A DNA stretch of 64,000 bases from NCBI GenBank assembly GCA_965200895.1, contig CBDAVM010000001.1, forward strand, positions 2,356,001 to 2,420,000, read 5' to 3'. Of the stretch, positions 7,837-28,501 are shown piece after piece (the first letter of the stretch is position 1; the number at the start of each line of letters is the position of its first letter). Source of the DNA: WTFV01 sp965200895 (GTDB lineage: Bacteria; Acidobacteriota; Vicinamibacteria; Vicinamibacterales; UBA8438). The translations under genes were made by a program, and so were the position numbers. The notes under the pieces are model-generated. The model searched no databases, was not told the origin of the DNA, and was given only the letters and a program-made list of their open reading frames with translations.

Positions 7837-8555
7837 TCTTCGGCGTCAAGCCGGCCATCGAGGCGCTGCGGGCCGGGCGGGTGACGGCGCTCGCGGTGAG
7901 TGTCCGCCGCCAGCGCGGTCTGGCCGAGCTGATCGAACTGGCGGCGCGCCGCCGGGTGCGCCTGCGACGGGTCGAGCGGTCGGAGCTCGATCGTCTGGCG
8001 GAGGGCGCGGTGCACCAGGGGGTGGTCGCGACAATCCGCCCGCCCGCTGCGTGCGCCGTCGCGGATCTGATTGCGCTGCGCACCCCGCCGTTGATCGTCG
8101 TGCTGGACGGCATCGAGGATCCCCGCAATCTGGGCGCCATCGCCCGCACGGTGGACGCCGCGGGGGGCTCCGGCGTGGTGCTGCCCGAGCGGCGGTCGGC
8201 GCCGCTCGCCGGCGCCGCCGTCAAGGCCTCGGCGGGGGCGCTGATCCACGTCCGCATCGCGCCGGTGGTCAACCTGGCGCGGGCCCTGGAGGAGCTGAAG
8301 GCGGCCGGGGTCTGGACGATCGGCCTCGATGCGGGGGCGGACCGATCGTTGTACGATCTCGACCTCCGCCTGCCGTCCGCGTTCGTCGTCGGCCGCGAGG
8401 GCCGCGGGCTCCACCGGCTGGTGCGCGAGCGGTGCGACTGGCGCGTTGCGTTGCCGATGCGGGGCCGGGTGTCGAGTCTCAACGCGTCGGTTGCGGTCGG
8501 CGTGGCCCTGTTCGAGGCGCTGCGTCAGCGGTCGGCCGGTGCACGGTCCGCCTGA
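7830..8555 (+). CDS. rlmB: 23S rRNA 2'-O-methyltransferase of the TrmH/SpoU family (RlmB-like)
   Basis: This SPOUT-fold enzyme methylates a ribose in RNA with S-adenosylmethionine. The N-terminal substrate-binding domain starts LIFGVKPAIEAL. The three SpoU motifs are visible: EDPRNLGAIARTVDAAG (motif 1), AFVVGREGRGL (motif 2) and LPMRGRVSSLNASVAVG (motif 3, forming the knot). The protein has 241 residues, as usual for RlmB. The ATG at 7830 lies inside the ispDF end, implying translational coupling. RlmB (G2251 of 23S rRNA) is the best guess; the exact target nucleotide cannot be read from the sequence. Confidence 0.88.
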   Translation: MLIFGVKPAIEALRAGRVTALAVSVRRQRGLAELIELAARRRVRLRRVERSELDRLAEGAVHQGVVATIRPPAACAVADLIALRTPPLIVVLDGIEDPRNLGAIARTVDAAGGSGVVLPERRSAPLAGAAVKASAGALIHVRIAPVVNLARALEELKAAGVWTIGLDAGADRSLYDLDLRLPSAFVVGREGRGLHRLVRERCDWRVALPMRGRVSSLNASVAVGVALFEALRQRSAGARSA

Positions 8556-8582
8556 GCGAGCCGCCCGGCGATCGGGCCGGGC

Positions 8583-8611
8583 TTGTCGGAGGTCGCGCAC
8601 TCTGCTACACT
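8583..8611 (+). promoter_or_regulatory. Candidate sigma-70-type promoter for the tRNA-tuf unit
   Basis: A -35-like TTGTCG (8583-8588) and a -10-like TACACT (8606-8611) are separated by 17 bases. Each matches 4 of 6 consensus bases. The first tRNA begins 15 bases after the -10 box, which fits a start a few bases upstream of the mature tRNA. Confidence 0.6.
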
Positions 8612-8625
8612 CATCAATTCGTCCG

Positions 8626-8702
8626 GCTGGCGTAGCTCAGTCCGGTAGAGCGGCTGATTTGTAATCAGCGGGTCGGGGGTTCGAATCCCTTCGCCAGCTC
8701 CA
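8626..8702 (+). tRNA. tRNA-Thr (TGT)
   Basis: The acceptor arms GCTGGCG and CGCCAGC pair perfectly. The anticodon stem GCTGA/TCAGC closes the loop TTTGTAA, giving anticodon TGT (8660-8662). GTTCGAAT marks the T loop. CCA is encoded at 8700-8702. It is the first gene of the Thr-Tyr-Gly-Thr-tuf cluster. Confidence 0.97.
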
Positions 8703-8799
8703 CAGGCATTGAACACGCGATCCCATTCAACCCGGTTGACGTGAAGCTCGGGAACGAGCGCGCCCGGCGGGTCAGGTTCCGGGCGAGGAGCGAAATATC

Positions 8800-8886
8800 G
8801 GCGAGGTTGCGGAGCGGTCAAACGCAACAGACTGTAAATCTGTCGCCCAAGCGGCTTCGGAGGTTCGAATCCTCCCCTCGCCACCA
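8800..8886 (+). tRNA. tRNA-Tyr (GTA)
   Basis: The acceptor arms GGCGAGG and CCTCGCC pair. The anticodon GTA lies in the loop ACTGTAAAT. At 87 bases it has the long variable arm expected of a class II tRNA. The T loop reads GTTCGAATC and CCA is encoded. Confidence 0.97.
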
Positions 8887-8993
8887 CGTTTTCGGCGGCA
8901 ACGCCCGGTCGGGCGGGCGCTGCGGGGCGGCGGATGCGCGCCGGGCCCTGCCGCGCGGAGGCACTGCCAGGGGGATGGTCGGGCGACGGATGC

Positions 8994-9068
8994 GCGGGAG
9001 TAACTCAGTGGTAGAGTCACAGCCTTCCAAGCTGTTGGTCGCGGGTTCGATCCCCGTCTCCCGCTCCA
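8994..9068 (+). tRNA. tRNA-Gly (TCC)
   Basis: The acceptor arms GCGGGAG and CTCCCGC pair. The anticodon loop CTTCCAA gives TCC, which reads GGA and GGG. The T loop is GTTCGATCC. CCA is encoded at 9066-9068. Confidence 0.97.
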
Positions 9069-9154
9069 GTCCGCGTCGCCCCGATGTCGGGCGCGCCGGC
9101 GGGGCAGCGGCGGCGGCCGGTGCCTCCGGGGCCGGCTCCCGGGTTCGCGACAGG

Positions 9155-9229
<75 letters not shown>

Positions 9230-9278
9230 CCCTGGTGATGAAGGACGGCGAGCGCTTGCATCTCGAACAGGAACGGTC

Positions 9279-10466
<1,188 letters not shown>

Positions 10467-10572
10467 ATGTCCGTGCCGCAGCAGCGGCCCGGACTCCCGG
10501 ACGGGGCGGTCGGGCGGAGAGCGGAGCCGGATTCCCGGCTGGTTTCCCCGCCCGCGGGCGGAAGGTCACAAC

Positions 10573-10722
10573 ATGCGCGATATCGTCATTCTGGCGTGCA
10601 CCGAGTGCAAGCGGCGGAACTACACGACGACGAAGAACAAGCGAAAGACTCCCGATCGGCTGCAGCTCAGGAAGTACTGCCGTTGGTGCCGGTCGCACAA
10701 GCCGCACCGGGAGACGAAGTAG
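10573..10722 (+). CDS. rpmG: 50S ribosomal protein L33, zinc form
   Basis: This is a 49-residue L33 starting MRDIVILACTECKRRNY. Cysteine pairs CTEC (residues 9-12) and CRWC (36-39) mark the zinc-binding form, and the lysine/arginine-rich middle (TTTKNKRKTPDRL) fits the family. The first ATG of the frame at 10573 gives the standard L33 beginning; a GGAAGG ribosome site lies about 10 bases upstream. It sits between tuf and tRNA-Trp ahead of secE, the usual position in bacteria with this cluster. Confidence 0.95.
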   Translation: MRDIVILACTECKRRNYTTTKNKRKTPDRLQLRKYCRWCRSHKPHRETK

Positions 10723-10738
10723 CGGGTGCGCCGAGTTC

Positions 10739-10814
10739 AGGCCAGTAGCTCAATTGGTAGAGCACCGGTCTCCAAAACCGGGGGCTGGGGGTTCGAGCCC
10801 CTCCTGGCCTGCCA
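10739..10814 (+). tRNA. tRNA-Trp (CCA)
   Basis: The acceptor arms AGGCCAG and CTGGCCT pair. The anticodon stem CCGGT/ACCGG closes the loop CTCCAAA, giving anticodon CCA. The T loop is GTTCGAGCC. G is the discriminator base and CCA is encoded. secE follows, a widespread trpT-secE-nusG order. Confidence 0.97.
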
Positions 10815-10862
10815 TCGTCCACGGCGGCGGCCGGTGACCGCCGCCGCAAGGGAAACGACATC

Positions 10863-11117
10863 GTGACATCGACCAGGCTGGAGAGCGTACGCGAGCCGTC
10901 TGCGAGAGGGGTGTTGAGCTGGTGGGGCAGGTCGCGCACGTTCCTGGCCCAGGTGCGCAACGAGCTCTCGCGGGTGACGTGGCCGACCCGGAAAGAGGTG
11001 CAGGCGACGACGTTCGTCGTCATCCTGACGTCGATCCTGTTCGGCCTCTACCTGTGGGGCATCGACCTGATTCTCGATCGACTTGCGCGGGCCCTGTTCC
11101 AGGCATTTGGTGTGTGA
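10863..11117 (+). CDS. secE: Preprotein translocase subunit SecE
   Basis: SecE is the small essential subunit of the SecYEG channel. The 84-residue single-span form has an amphipathic stretch with the signature VRNELSRVTWPTRKEV (residues about 37-52), followed by one membrane helix (TTFVVILTSILFGLYLWG). Translation starts at GTG 10863, preceded by an AAGGGAAA ribosome site. The stop overlaps the nusG start by one base (TGATG). It is the first protein gene after tRNA-Trp in the secE-nusG-rplK line. Confidence 0.95.
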   Translation: MTSTRLESVREPSARGVLSWWGRSRTFLAQVRNELSRVTWPTRKEVQATTFVVILTSILFGLYLWGIDLILDRLARALFQAFGV

Positions 11118-11659
11118 TGACCGACGTCGTTACGAAGCAGTGGTACATCGTCCACACCTACTCGGGCTTCGAGAACAAGGTGGCGGAGTCTCTGCAGCAG
11201 CGCGTGCAGGCGTACGGCATGACGACGGACATCGGCGAGGTGCTCGTGCCGACCGAGGACGTCATGGAGATGCGCGGCGGCCGGCGGGTGGTCACGACCA
11301 AGCGCTTCTTTCCGGGCTACATCCTGGTCGAGATGAACATGTCCGATCGTGCCTGGCACGTGGTCAAGAACACCCCGAAAGTCACCGGCTTCGTCGGTGC
11401 GGGGGCGAGGCCGACGCCGCTGACGCGCGAGGAGGTCGACCAGATTCTGCACCAGGTGACGGTGGCGGCCGAGCAGCCGAAGCCGAAGTACACGTTCGAC
11501 AAGGGCGATCCGGTACGGATCAACGAGGGGCCGTTCACCAGCTTCAACGGCGTGGTCGACGAGGTGAACCCCGATCGGAACACGCTGAAGGTGATGGTGA
11601 CGATCTTCGGGCGGTCCACGCCGGTGGAACTCGATTTTCTGCAGGTGGAGAAGCTGTAG
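11117..11659 (+). CDS. nusG: Transcription termination/antitermination factor NusG
   Basis: NusG binds the clamp of RNA polymerase and links it to Rho or the ribosome. It has 180 residues: an NGN domain (KQWYIVHTYSGFENKVAE, then RFFPGYILVEM and VKNTPKVTGFVG) and a C-terminal KOW domain (KGDPVRINEGPFTSFNG). The ATG at 11117 overlaps the secE stop. No insertion is seen between the domains. The next gene, rplK, starts 34 bases downstream beyond a small pair of possible hairpins. Confidence 0.97.
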   Translation: MTDVVTKQWYIVHTYSGFENKVAESLQQRVQAYGMTTDIGEVLVPTEDVMEMRGGRRVVTTKRFFPGYILVEMNMSDRAWHVVKNTPKVTGFVGAGARPTPLTREEVDQILHQVTVAAEQPKPKYTFDKGDPVRINEGPFTSFNGVVDEVNPDRNTLKVMVTIFGRSTPVELDFLQVEKL

Positions 11660-11665
11660 ACGAGG

Positions 11666-11689
11666 GAGGCCAGACGGTCGGCCTCTGGC
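11666..11689 (+). promoter_or_regulatory. Two mutually exclusive small hairpins before rplK
   Basis: GAGGCC (11666-11671) can pair with GGCCTC (11680-11685). Alternatively, GCCAGA (11669-11674) can pair with TCTGGC (11684-11689). The two stems share bases and cannot form together. The region lies 4 to 28 bases before the rplK ATG. A role in L11-operon control is only a possibility. Confidence 0.35.
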
Positions 11690-11693
11690 ATGC

Positions 11694-12119
11694 ATGGCGA
11701 AGAAGATCATCGGACAGGTGAAGCTCCAGATCGCGGCCGGCAAGGCGACGCCGGCCCCGCCGGTGGGCACCGCGCTCGGCCCCCACGGCGTCAACATCAT
11801 GGACTTCTGCAAGGCGTTCAACGCGAAGACCGCCGCACAGGAAGGACTGATCATCCCGGCGGTGGTGACCGTGTACGCGGATCGTTCCTACAGCTTCATC
11901 ACGAAGACGCCGCCCGCCGCGGTGCTGCTGAAGCGGGCCGCCGACATCGCCAAGGGGTCGGGCGAGCCGAACCGGACGAAGGTGGCCAAGGTGACCCGGC
12001 AGCAGGTCGAGGAGATCGCCGGCGTCAAGATGCCGGACCTGAACGCGAACACCCTGGATGCGGCGGTCGCGATCGTGGCCGGGACGGCCCGGTCGATGGG
12101 CATCGAGATCGAAGGCTAG
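11694..12119 (+). CDS. rplK: 50S ribosomal protein L11
   Basis: L11 forms the base of the GTPase-associated stalk on 23S rRNA. The protein has 141 residues, the standard length. It begins KKIIGQVKLQIAAGKATPAP, continues with PVGTALGPHGVNIMDFCKAF, and ends with the RNA-binding domain (TLDAAVAIVAGTARSMGIEI). The start ATG has no strong ribosome site, which fits either coupling to nusG or control by the hairpins just upstream. A 155-base gap with a strong hairpin separates it from rplA, which is unusual because these two genes are normally adjacent. Confidence 0.97.
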   Translation: MAKKIIGQVKLQIAAGKATPAPPVGTALGPHGVNIMDFCKAFNAKTAAQEGLIIPAVVTVYADRSYSFITKTPPAAVLLKRAADIAKGSGEPNRTKVAKVTRQQVEEIAGVKMPDLNANTLDAAVAIVAGTARSMGIEIEG

Positions 12120-12170
12120 GAGCTTGCGCCGCAGAAACGCAACGGAGTGAATCCTGCGTGCGCAAGCTCC
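12119..12170 (+). promoter_or_regulatory. Strong hairpin between rplK and rplA
   Basis: GGAGCTTGCGC (12119-12129) is perfectly complementary to GCGCAAGCTCC (12160-12170). The stem continues inward with CGCAG (12130-12134) against CTGCG (12154-12158), leaving one bulged T. This makes 16 base pairs around a 19-base loop. It starts at the last base of the rplK stop codon. No T-run follows, so it is not a typical terminator; a control element or processing site is more likely. Confidence 0.7.
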
Positions 12171-12274
12171 CGGGGCGGTGGGGGCTGGGGCCGAACACGG
12201 AGTATTGCCACGGGTTTGGCGGCGCTGATGGTTCGCGGCGCCGCGCGGGCGAGGCCGCGGACGGGTAGGGATCA

Positions 12275-12979
12275 ATGGGCAAGAACGGCAGGCAGTTCGC
12301 AGCGGCGAAGGCCCGGGTGGGCCAGCAGCCGTATCCGATCGAGGAAGCGATTCCCCTGGTGCAGAGCCTCAAGTTCGCCAAGTTCAACGAGACGGTCGAG
12401 ATGGCGATGCGGCTCGGCGTCAATCCGAAGCACGCGGATCAGATGGTCCGCGGCACGGTGGTGCTGCCGCACGGACTCGGGCGCAGCAAGACCGTGCTCG
12501 TGATCGCTGGCGGAGACAGGCAGGAGGAAGCCGAGCAGGCGGGCGCGGATGTCGTGGGCGGCGAAGAGATGGTCGACAGGATCCAGGGCGGCTGGCTGGA
12601 GTTCGAGGCCGTCGTGGCCACTCCCGACATGATGCGCTCGGTCGGCAAGCTCGGCCGGATTCTCGGGCCGCGCGGCCTGATGCCGAACCCGAAGACCGGC
12701 ACTGTCACCCCCGACGTGGCGAAGGCGGTGCGGGAGATCAAGGCCGGCAAGGTCGAGTACCGCGTCGACAAGGGGGGCGTCGTGCACGCGGCCATCGGCA
12801 AGGTGTCGTTCGAAGCGCAGCAGTTGCTGGACAACGCGAATGCCCTGGCTGCGAGCGTGATCAAGGCGAAGCCGGCTGCCGCCAAGGGTCGATACATTCG
12901 GGGGGTGCATCTTTCGTCCACGATGGGCCCTGGCGTTCCGGTTGACACGGTCAGCGTCGAGGCCGGCGCGAAGGCATAG
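12275..12979 (+). CDS. rplA: 50S ribosomal protein L1
   Basis: L1 forms the mobile stalk at the tRNA exit side. In many bacteria it also represses its own operon by binding mRNA. The protein has 234 residues. It shows SLKFAKFNETVEMAMRLGVN, the conserved VVATPDMMRSVGKLGRILGP, GLMPNPKTGTVT, and a C-terminal end GRYIRGVHLSSTMGPGVPVD. A weak GTAGGG ribosome site precedes the ATG. The structured gap upstream (12119-12170) is a reasonable place to look for autoregulation. rplJ starts 3 bases after the stop. Confidence 0.97.
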   Translation: MGKNGRQFAAAKARVGQQPYPIEEAIPLVQSLKFAKFNETVEMAMRLGVNPKHADQMVRGTVVLPHGLGRSKTVLVIAGGDRQEEAEQAGADVVGGEEMVDRIQGGWLEFEAVVATPDMMRSVGKLGRILGPRGLMPNPKTGTVTPDVAKAVREIKAGKVEYRVDKGGVVHAAIGKVSFEAQQLLDNANALAASVIKAKPAAAKGRYIRGVHLSSTMGPGVPVDTVSVEAGAKA

Positions 12980-12982
12980 GGC

Positions 12983-13516
12983 ATGGCACTCAGCAGGGCA
13001 GGCAAGGAAGAGCAGCTCGCGCATCTCCGGAGCGAGTTCGGCGCCGCCGAGAGCGTCGTGCTGGTGGACTACAAGGGGCTCGATGTCCCGCGGGTCACCG
13101 AGTTGCGCAGGAAGATCCGCGCGGCGCAGGCCAGCTATCGCGTCGTGAAGAACTCGATTGCGCGCCGGGCCGTGACCGGAACGCCGTTCGAGGCGTTGCG
13201 GGACCGTTTCGAGGGTACCACCGCGGTGGCCTGCAGCCGCGAGGATCCGGTCACGTTGGCGAAGACCCTGGTGGACTTCGCAAAGACCGATCCCGAGCTG
13301 GTCGTGAAGCTGGCCGTCGTGCAGGGCCAGACCGTGGAGGCCGACGGCGTCACCGACCTGGCGGCGCTGCCCGGCAGGGCGGAGCTGCAGGCGAGGGTGT
13401 TGATGGTGTTGCAGGCGCCGATGACGCAACTGGTGCAGGTGCTGAATGCCGTGCCGCGCGACTTGATGAACGTTCTGAGCCAGGTCGAGAAGAAGAAGTC
13501 CGAGGAGGAAGGCTGA
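12983..13516 (+). CDS. rplJ: 50S ribosomal protein L10
   Basis: L10 anchors the L7/L12 dimers to the ribosome. The protein has 177 residues. The N-terminal rRNA-binding part shows LRSEFGAAESVVLVDYKGLD and RVVKNSIARRAV. The C-terminal helix that carries L7/L12 ends in a charged EKKKSEEEG. It follows rplA by 3 bases, and rplL begins 2 bases after the stop, so L10 and L7/L12 are made from the same message. No leader is left between rplA and rplJ, so the classic L10 leader site of E. coli is not present in that place. Confidence 0.97.
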   Translation: MALSRAGKEEQLAHLRSEFGAAESVVLVDYKGLDVPRVTELRRKIRAAQASYRVVKNSIARRAVTGTPFEALRDRFEGTTAVACSREDPVTLAKTLVDFAKTDPELVVKLAVVQGQTVEADGVTDLAALPGRAELQARVLMVLQAPMTQLVQVLNAVPRDLMNVLSQVEKKKSEEEG

Positions 13517-13518
13517 GC

Positions 13519-13905
13519 ATGGCTGACGTGACCCAGGACCAGGTGGTCGACTACATCAAGGGAATGTCCGTACTCGAGTTGTCGGGACTCGTCAAGCGGC
13601 TCGAGGAGGAGCTGGGCGTGTCGGCGGCGGCCGCCATGCCGGTTGCGGTTGCCGGCGCCGCTGTGCCGGGCGCAGCGGCGGCCGAGGAGGAACAGACCGA
13701 GTTCACGGTGACCCTGACCGAGATCGGGCCGAAGAAGATCAACGTGATCAAGGTGGTCCGCGAGGTCACGAGCCTCGGGCTCAAGGAAGCCAAGGATCTT
13801 GTCGAGGGCGCGCCGAACCCGATCAAGGAGGCGATCCCCAAGGACGAGGCCGAGGCGCTCCGGAAGAAGTTCGAGGAGGTCGGGGCCAAGGCCGAGATCA
13901 AGTAG
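13519..13905 (+). CDS. rplL: 50S ribosomal protein L7/L12
   Basis: This protein is the flexible stalk that recruits translation GTPases. The protein has 128 residues. It has the N-terminal dimer domain (MSVLELSGLVKRLEEELGV), an Ala/Val-rich hinge (residues about 38-58), and the globular C domain (FTVTLTEIGPKKINVIKVVR, then GLKEAKDLVEGAP). It lies directly behind rplJ. A 172-base G+C-rich gap with no gene precedes rpoB, the place where E. coli has an attenuator; no clear terminator is visible here. Confidence 0.97.
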   Translation: MADVTQDQVVDYIKGMSVLELSGLVKRLEEELGVSAAAAMPVAVAGAAVPGAAAAEEEQTEFTVTLTEIGPKKINVIKVVREVTSLGLKEAKDLVEGAPNPIKEAIPKDEAEALRKKFEEVGAKAEIK

Positions 13906-14077
13906 CTTTCGGCGCACATCGTGGTCTGGCGGGTGTCGGCGGCCGGCCGCTCCTGGCGGCGCGCCCGCACCGCCGGCGGGCCGGTCCGGGCCCCGGGACG
14001 CGGGCGCGTACCCGTGCCGGTCGCGCGTCGCGCCAGCGTCCCGCACGTTTCCCGATCGACGGAGAGGGGCTTCAACC

Positions 14078-18562
<4,485 letters not shown>

Positions 18563-18575
18563 GGGGAGGAACTCC

Positions 18576-23441
<4,866 letters not shown>

Positions 23442-23469
23442 AAACGGGGGGCCCGGAGGACCGACCGCC

Positions 23470-23498
23470 TTGTCTACGTGTGCGTTTAGTGATAATAT
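23470..23498 (+). promoter_or_regulatory. Candidate promoter for rpsL-rpsG-fusA-tuf
   Basis: TTGTCT (23470-23475) is followed after 17 bases by TAATAT (23493-23498). Shifting two bases gives GATAAT (23491-23496) with a 15-base spacer. The stretch is clearly A+T-rich in a G+C-rich setting and lies just after rpoC. Confidence 0.6.
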
Positions 23499-23538
23499 CC
23501 GCAGGTTTTGTCGGGGTCGGGATACCCTGTCCGGCCTC

Positions 23539-23580
23539 GAACCGTCCGAGCGAGAGAGGCGCGCGGTTGCCGGACGGTTC
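23539..23580 (+). promoter_or_regulatory. Hairpin 1 in the rpsL leader
   Basis: GAACCGTCCG (23539-23548) pairs perfectly with CGGACGGTTC (23571-23580) around a 22-base loop. CTTTCC follows, a weak T-tract, so it could act as an attenuator. It lies downstream of the candidate promoter and therefore within the transcript. Confidence 0.6.
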
Positions 23581-23593
23581 CTTTCCAGCGCTT

Positions 23594-23624
23594 GGCGCCC
23601 CGTGGTGAGGGATACGGGGGCGCC
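23594..23624 (+). promoter_or_regulatory. Hairpin 2 in the rpsL leader
   Basis: GGCGCCCC (23594-23601) pairs perfectly with GGGGCGCC (23617-23624) around a 15-base loop. It follows hairpin 1 by 13 bases. No T-run follows. Confidence 0.55.
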
Positions 23625-23766
23625 TGCACGGCGAGCAAACTGATTCGGGTCAACTGGTCGAGGCGCCAAGTGGCCATGGCGGTCGCTTCAAGGTCTCGGT
23701 CGCAACTGTCAGGTGTCGGACGCTCCGCCACTGGCGGCGGGCATGACGTCAAGCGAGGAAGTACCG

Positions 23767-24141
23767 GTGCCGACCATTAGCCAGCTTGTCCGGAAGGGAC
23801 GGGAGAGGGTCGTCAACAAGACCAAGAGTCCCGCCCTGCAAGGGTGTCCGCAGAAGCGGGGTGTCTGTGTCCGCGTGTTCACGCAGACGCCGAAGAAGCC
23901 GAATTCCGCTCTCCGGAAGGTCGCCCGGGTTCGGCTGACGAACACCATCGAGGTGACGAGCTACATCCCCGGCGAGGGTCACAACCTGCAGGAGCACTCG
24001 CTGGCCCTGATCCGGGGCGGGCGAGTGAAGGATCTGCCCGGCGTGCGGTATCACGTCGTGCGGGGGACGCTGGATACGGTCGGCGTTGCGGGGCGCAAGC
24101 AGAGCCGGTCGAAGTACGGCGCGAAGCGCCCGAAGTCGTAG
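23767..24141 (+). CDS. rpsL: 30S ribosomal protein S12
   Basis: S12 is the decoding-centre protein of the 30S subunit. The protein has 124 residues, as usual. It starts at GTG 23767 with PTISQLVRKGRE, just after a GCGAGGAAG ribosome site; an upstream in-frame start at 23713 would add 18 residues foreign to the family. Conserved parts are KSPALQGCPQKRGVC, TPKKPNSALRKVARVRL and GGRVKDLPGVRYH. No streptomycin-resistance-type change is evident at KPNSA, which keeps Lys. It is the first gene of the str operon; rpsG follows after 30 bases. Confidence 0.96.
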   Translation: MPTISQLVRKGRERVVNKTKSPALQGCPQKRGVCVRVFTQTPKKPNSALRKVARVRLTNTIEVTSYIPGEGHNLQEHSLALIRGGRVKDLPGVRYHVVRGTLDTVGVAGRKQSRSKYGAKRPKS

Positions 24142-24171
24142 GCCGGAACGGTCGAGGGGAGACGAACCGGG

Positions 24172-24645
24172 ATGCCACGCAGACGAGAAGTACCGAAGCG
24201 CGAGGTGCCGCCCGATCCCGTGTACAACAGCACGCTGCTCACGAAGTTCGTGCGCATGATCATGAAGAGCGGCAAGCGGAGCGTCGCCGAGGGCATCGTC
24301 TACGGCAGCCTCGACATCATCAAGGAACGGACCGGCGACGATCCCGTCAAGATCTTCAAGCGGGCGGTCGACAACACGAAGCCGAGCCTCGAAGTGAAGT
24401 CGCGCCGTGTCGGCGGGTCGAACTACCAGGTGCCGGTCGAGGTTTCCCAGAACCGGCGCCTGTCGCTGAGCATTCGATGGTTGACCTCGTATGCGCGCAG
24501 CCGCGGCGACGGCAAGACGATGCGCGAGAAGCTGGCCAACGAATTGATCGATGCGTCGAACCTCAGGGGCGGTTCGGTGAAGAAGCGTGAAGATACGCAC
24601 CGCATGGCCGAGGCGAACAAGGCGTTCGCACATTATCGATGGTGA
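24172..24645 (+). CDS. rpsG: 30S ribosomal protein S7
   Basis: S7 starts assembly of the 30S head. The protein has 157 residues. It begins with a basic arm (PRRREVPKREVPPDPVYNS), followed by KFVRMIMKSGKRSVAEGIVY, KPSLEVKSRRVGGSNYQVPV and the end KKREDTHRMAEANKAFAHYRW. The ATG at 24172 follows a GAGGGGAGA ribosome site at a somewhat long distance. fusA follows after about 130 bases that contain no other gene. Confidence 0.97.
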   Translation: MPRRREVPKREVPPDPVYNSTLLTKFVRMIMKSGKRSVAEGIVYGSLDIIKERTGDDPVKIFKRAVDNTKPSLEVKSRRVGGSNYQVPVEVSQNRRLSLSIRWLTSYARSRGDGKTMREKLANELIDASNLRGGSVKKREDTHRMAEANKAFAHYRW

Positions 24646-24776
24646 ACGGAACCGATGTGCATTTGCGTGACGGAGAAAGTCGCGGGAACGGAACGACGGT
24701 GAGCACGGCTGATTCGACGATCGCAACGCCGAAACGCATGAAGTCGCGGTCCGCTCCGCGGCGGGCGACAGACGAC

Positions 24777-26888
<2,112 letters not shown>

Positions 26889-26901
26889 GGATCTCGAATC
26901 G

Positions 26902-28089
<1,188 letters not shown>

Positions 28090-28138
28090 CGAAACGTACG
28101 GGTTCAGGGGCTCTGGTCGAAGGCAGGGTGCGCGCGAC

Positions 28139-28471
28139 ATGGCAACGTTCAGCGACAAGATCCGGATCCGACTGAAGGCGTACGACCATCGCCTGCTGGA
28201 CCAGTCGACGAGCGAGATCGTCGACACCGCGCGGCGAACGGGCGCACGACTCGCGGGGCCGATCCCTCTGCCGACCGACAAGAACAAGTGGACCGTGCTG
28301 CGCTCGCCGCACGTCGACAAGAAGTCGCGGGAGCAGTTCGAGATTCGTACGCACAAGCGCCTGATCGACATCTTCGAGCCGACCTCGCAGACGGTGGATG
28401 CGTTAATGAAGCTCGATCTGCCCGCGGGAGTGGATGTCGAGATCAAGGCGTTCGGCAAGGAGCACGCGTAG
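28139..28471 (+). CDS. rpsJ: 30S ribosomal protein S10
   Basis: S10 is a 30S head protein and, with NusB, an antitermination factor. The protein has 110 residues. KIRIRLKAYDHRLLDQS opens the domain, and GPIPLPTDKNKWTVLRSPHV and RTHKRLIDIFEPTSQTVDAL follow in the usual order. It opens the S10 cluster, 49 bases after tuf. No separate promoter is evident, so read-through from the str operon is likely. Confidence 0.97.
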   Translation: MATFSDKIRIRLKAYDHRLLDQSTSEIVDTARRTGARLAGPIPLPTDKNKWTVLRSPHVDKKSREQFEIRTHKRLIDIFEPTSQTVDALMKLDLPAGVDVEIKAFGKEHA

Positions 28472-28501
28472 ACCGCCTCCGAGCGGGTCGGGAATCGAGC
28501 G

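Larger units (their letters stand above)
23442..23766 (+). other. 325-base gap: promoter and structured leader of the str operon
   Basis: No gene is seen here. The stretch holds an AT-rich promoter-like element (23470-23498), two perfect hairpins (23539-23580 and 23594-23624) and about 140 further bases before rpsL. It reads as a promoter with an untranslated leader of roughly 260 bases. Confidence 0.6.

Noticed and set aside
13906..14077. Attenuator between rplL and rpoB
   Set aside because: The gap is G+C-rich with several small possible stems, but no stem is clearly stronger than chance and no T-run follows.
24639..24776. N-terminal extension of EF-G from the upstream ATG
   Set aside because: The extra 46 residues are low-complexity and unlike EF-G; ATG 24777 gives the standard start.
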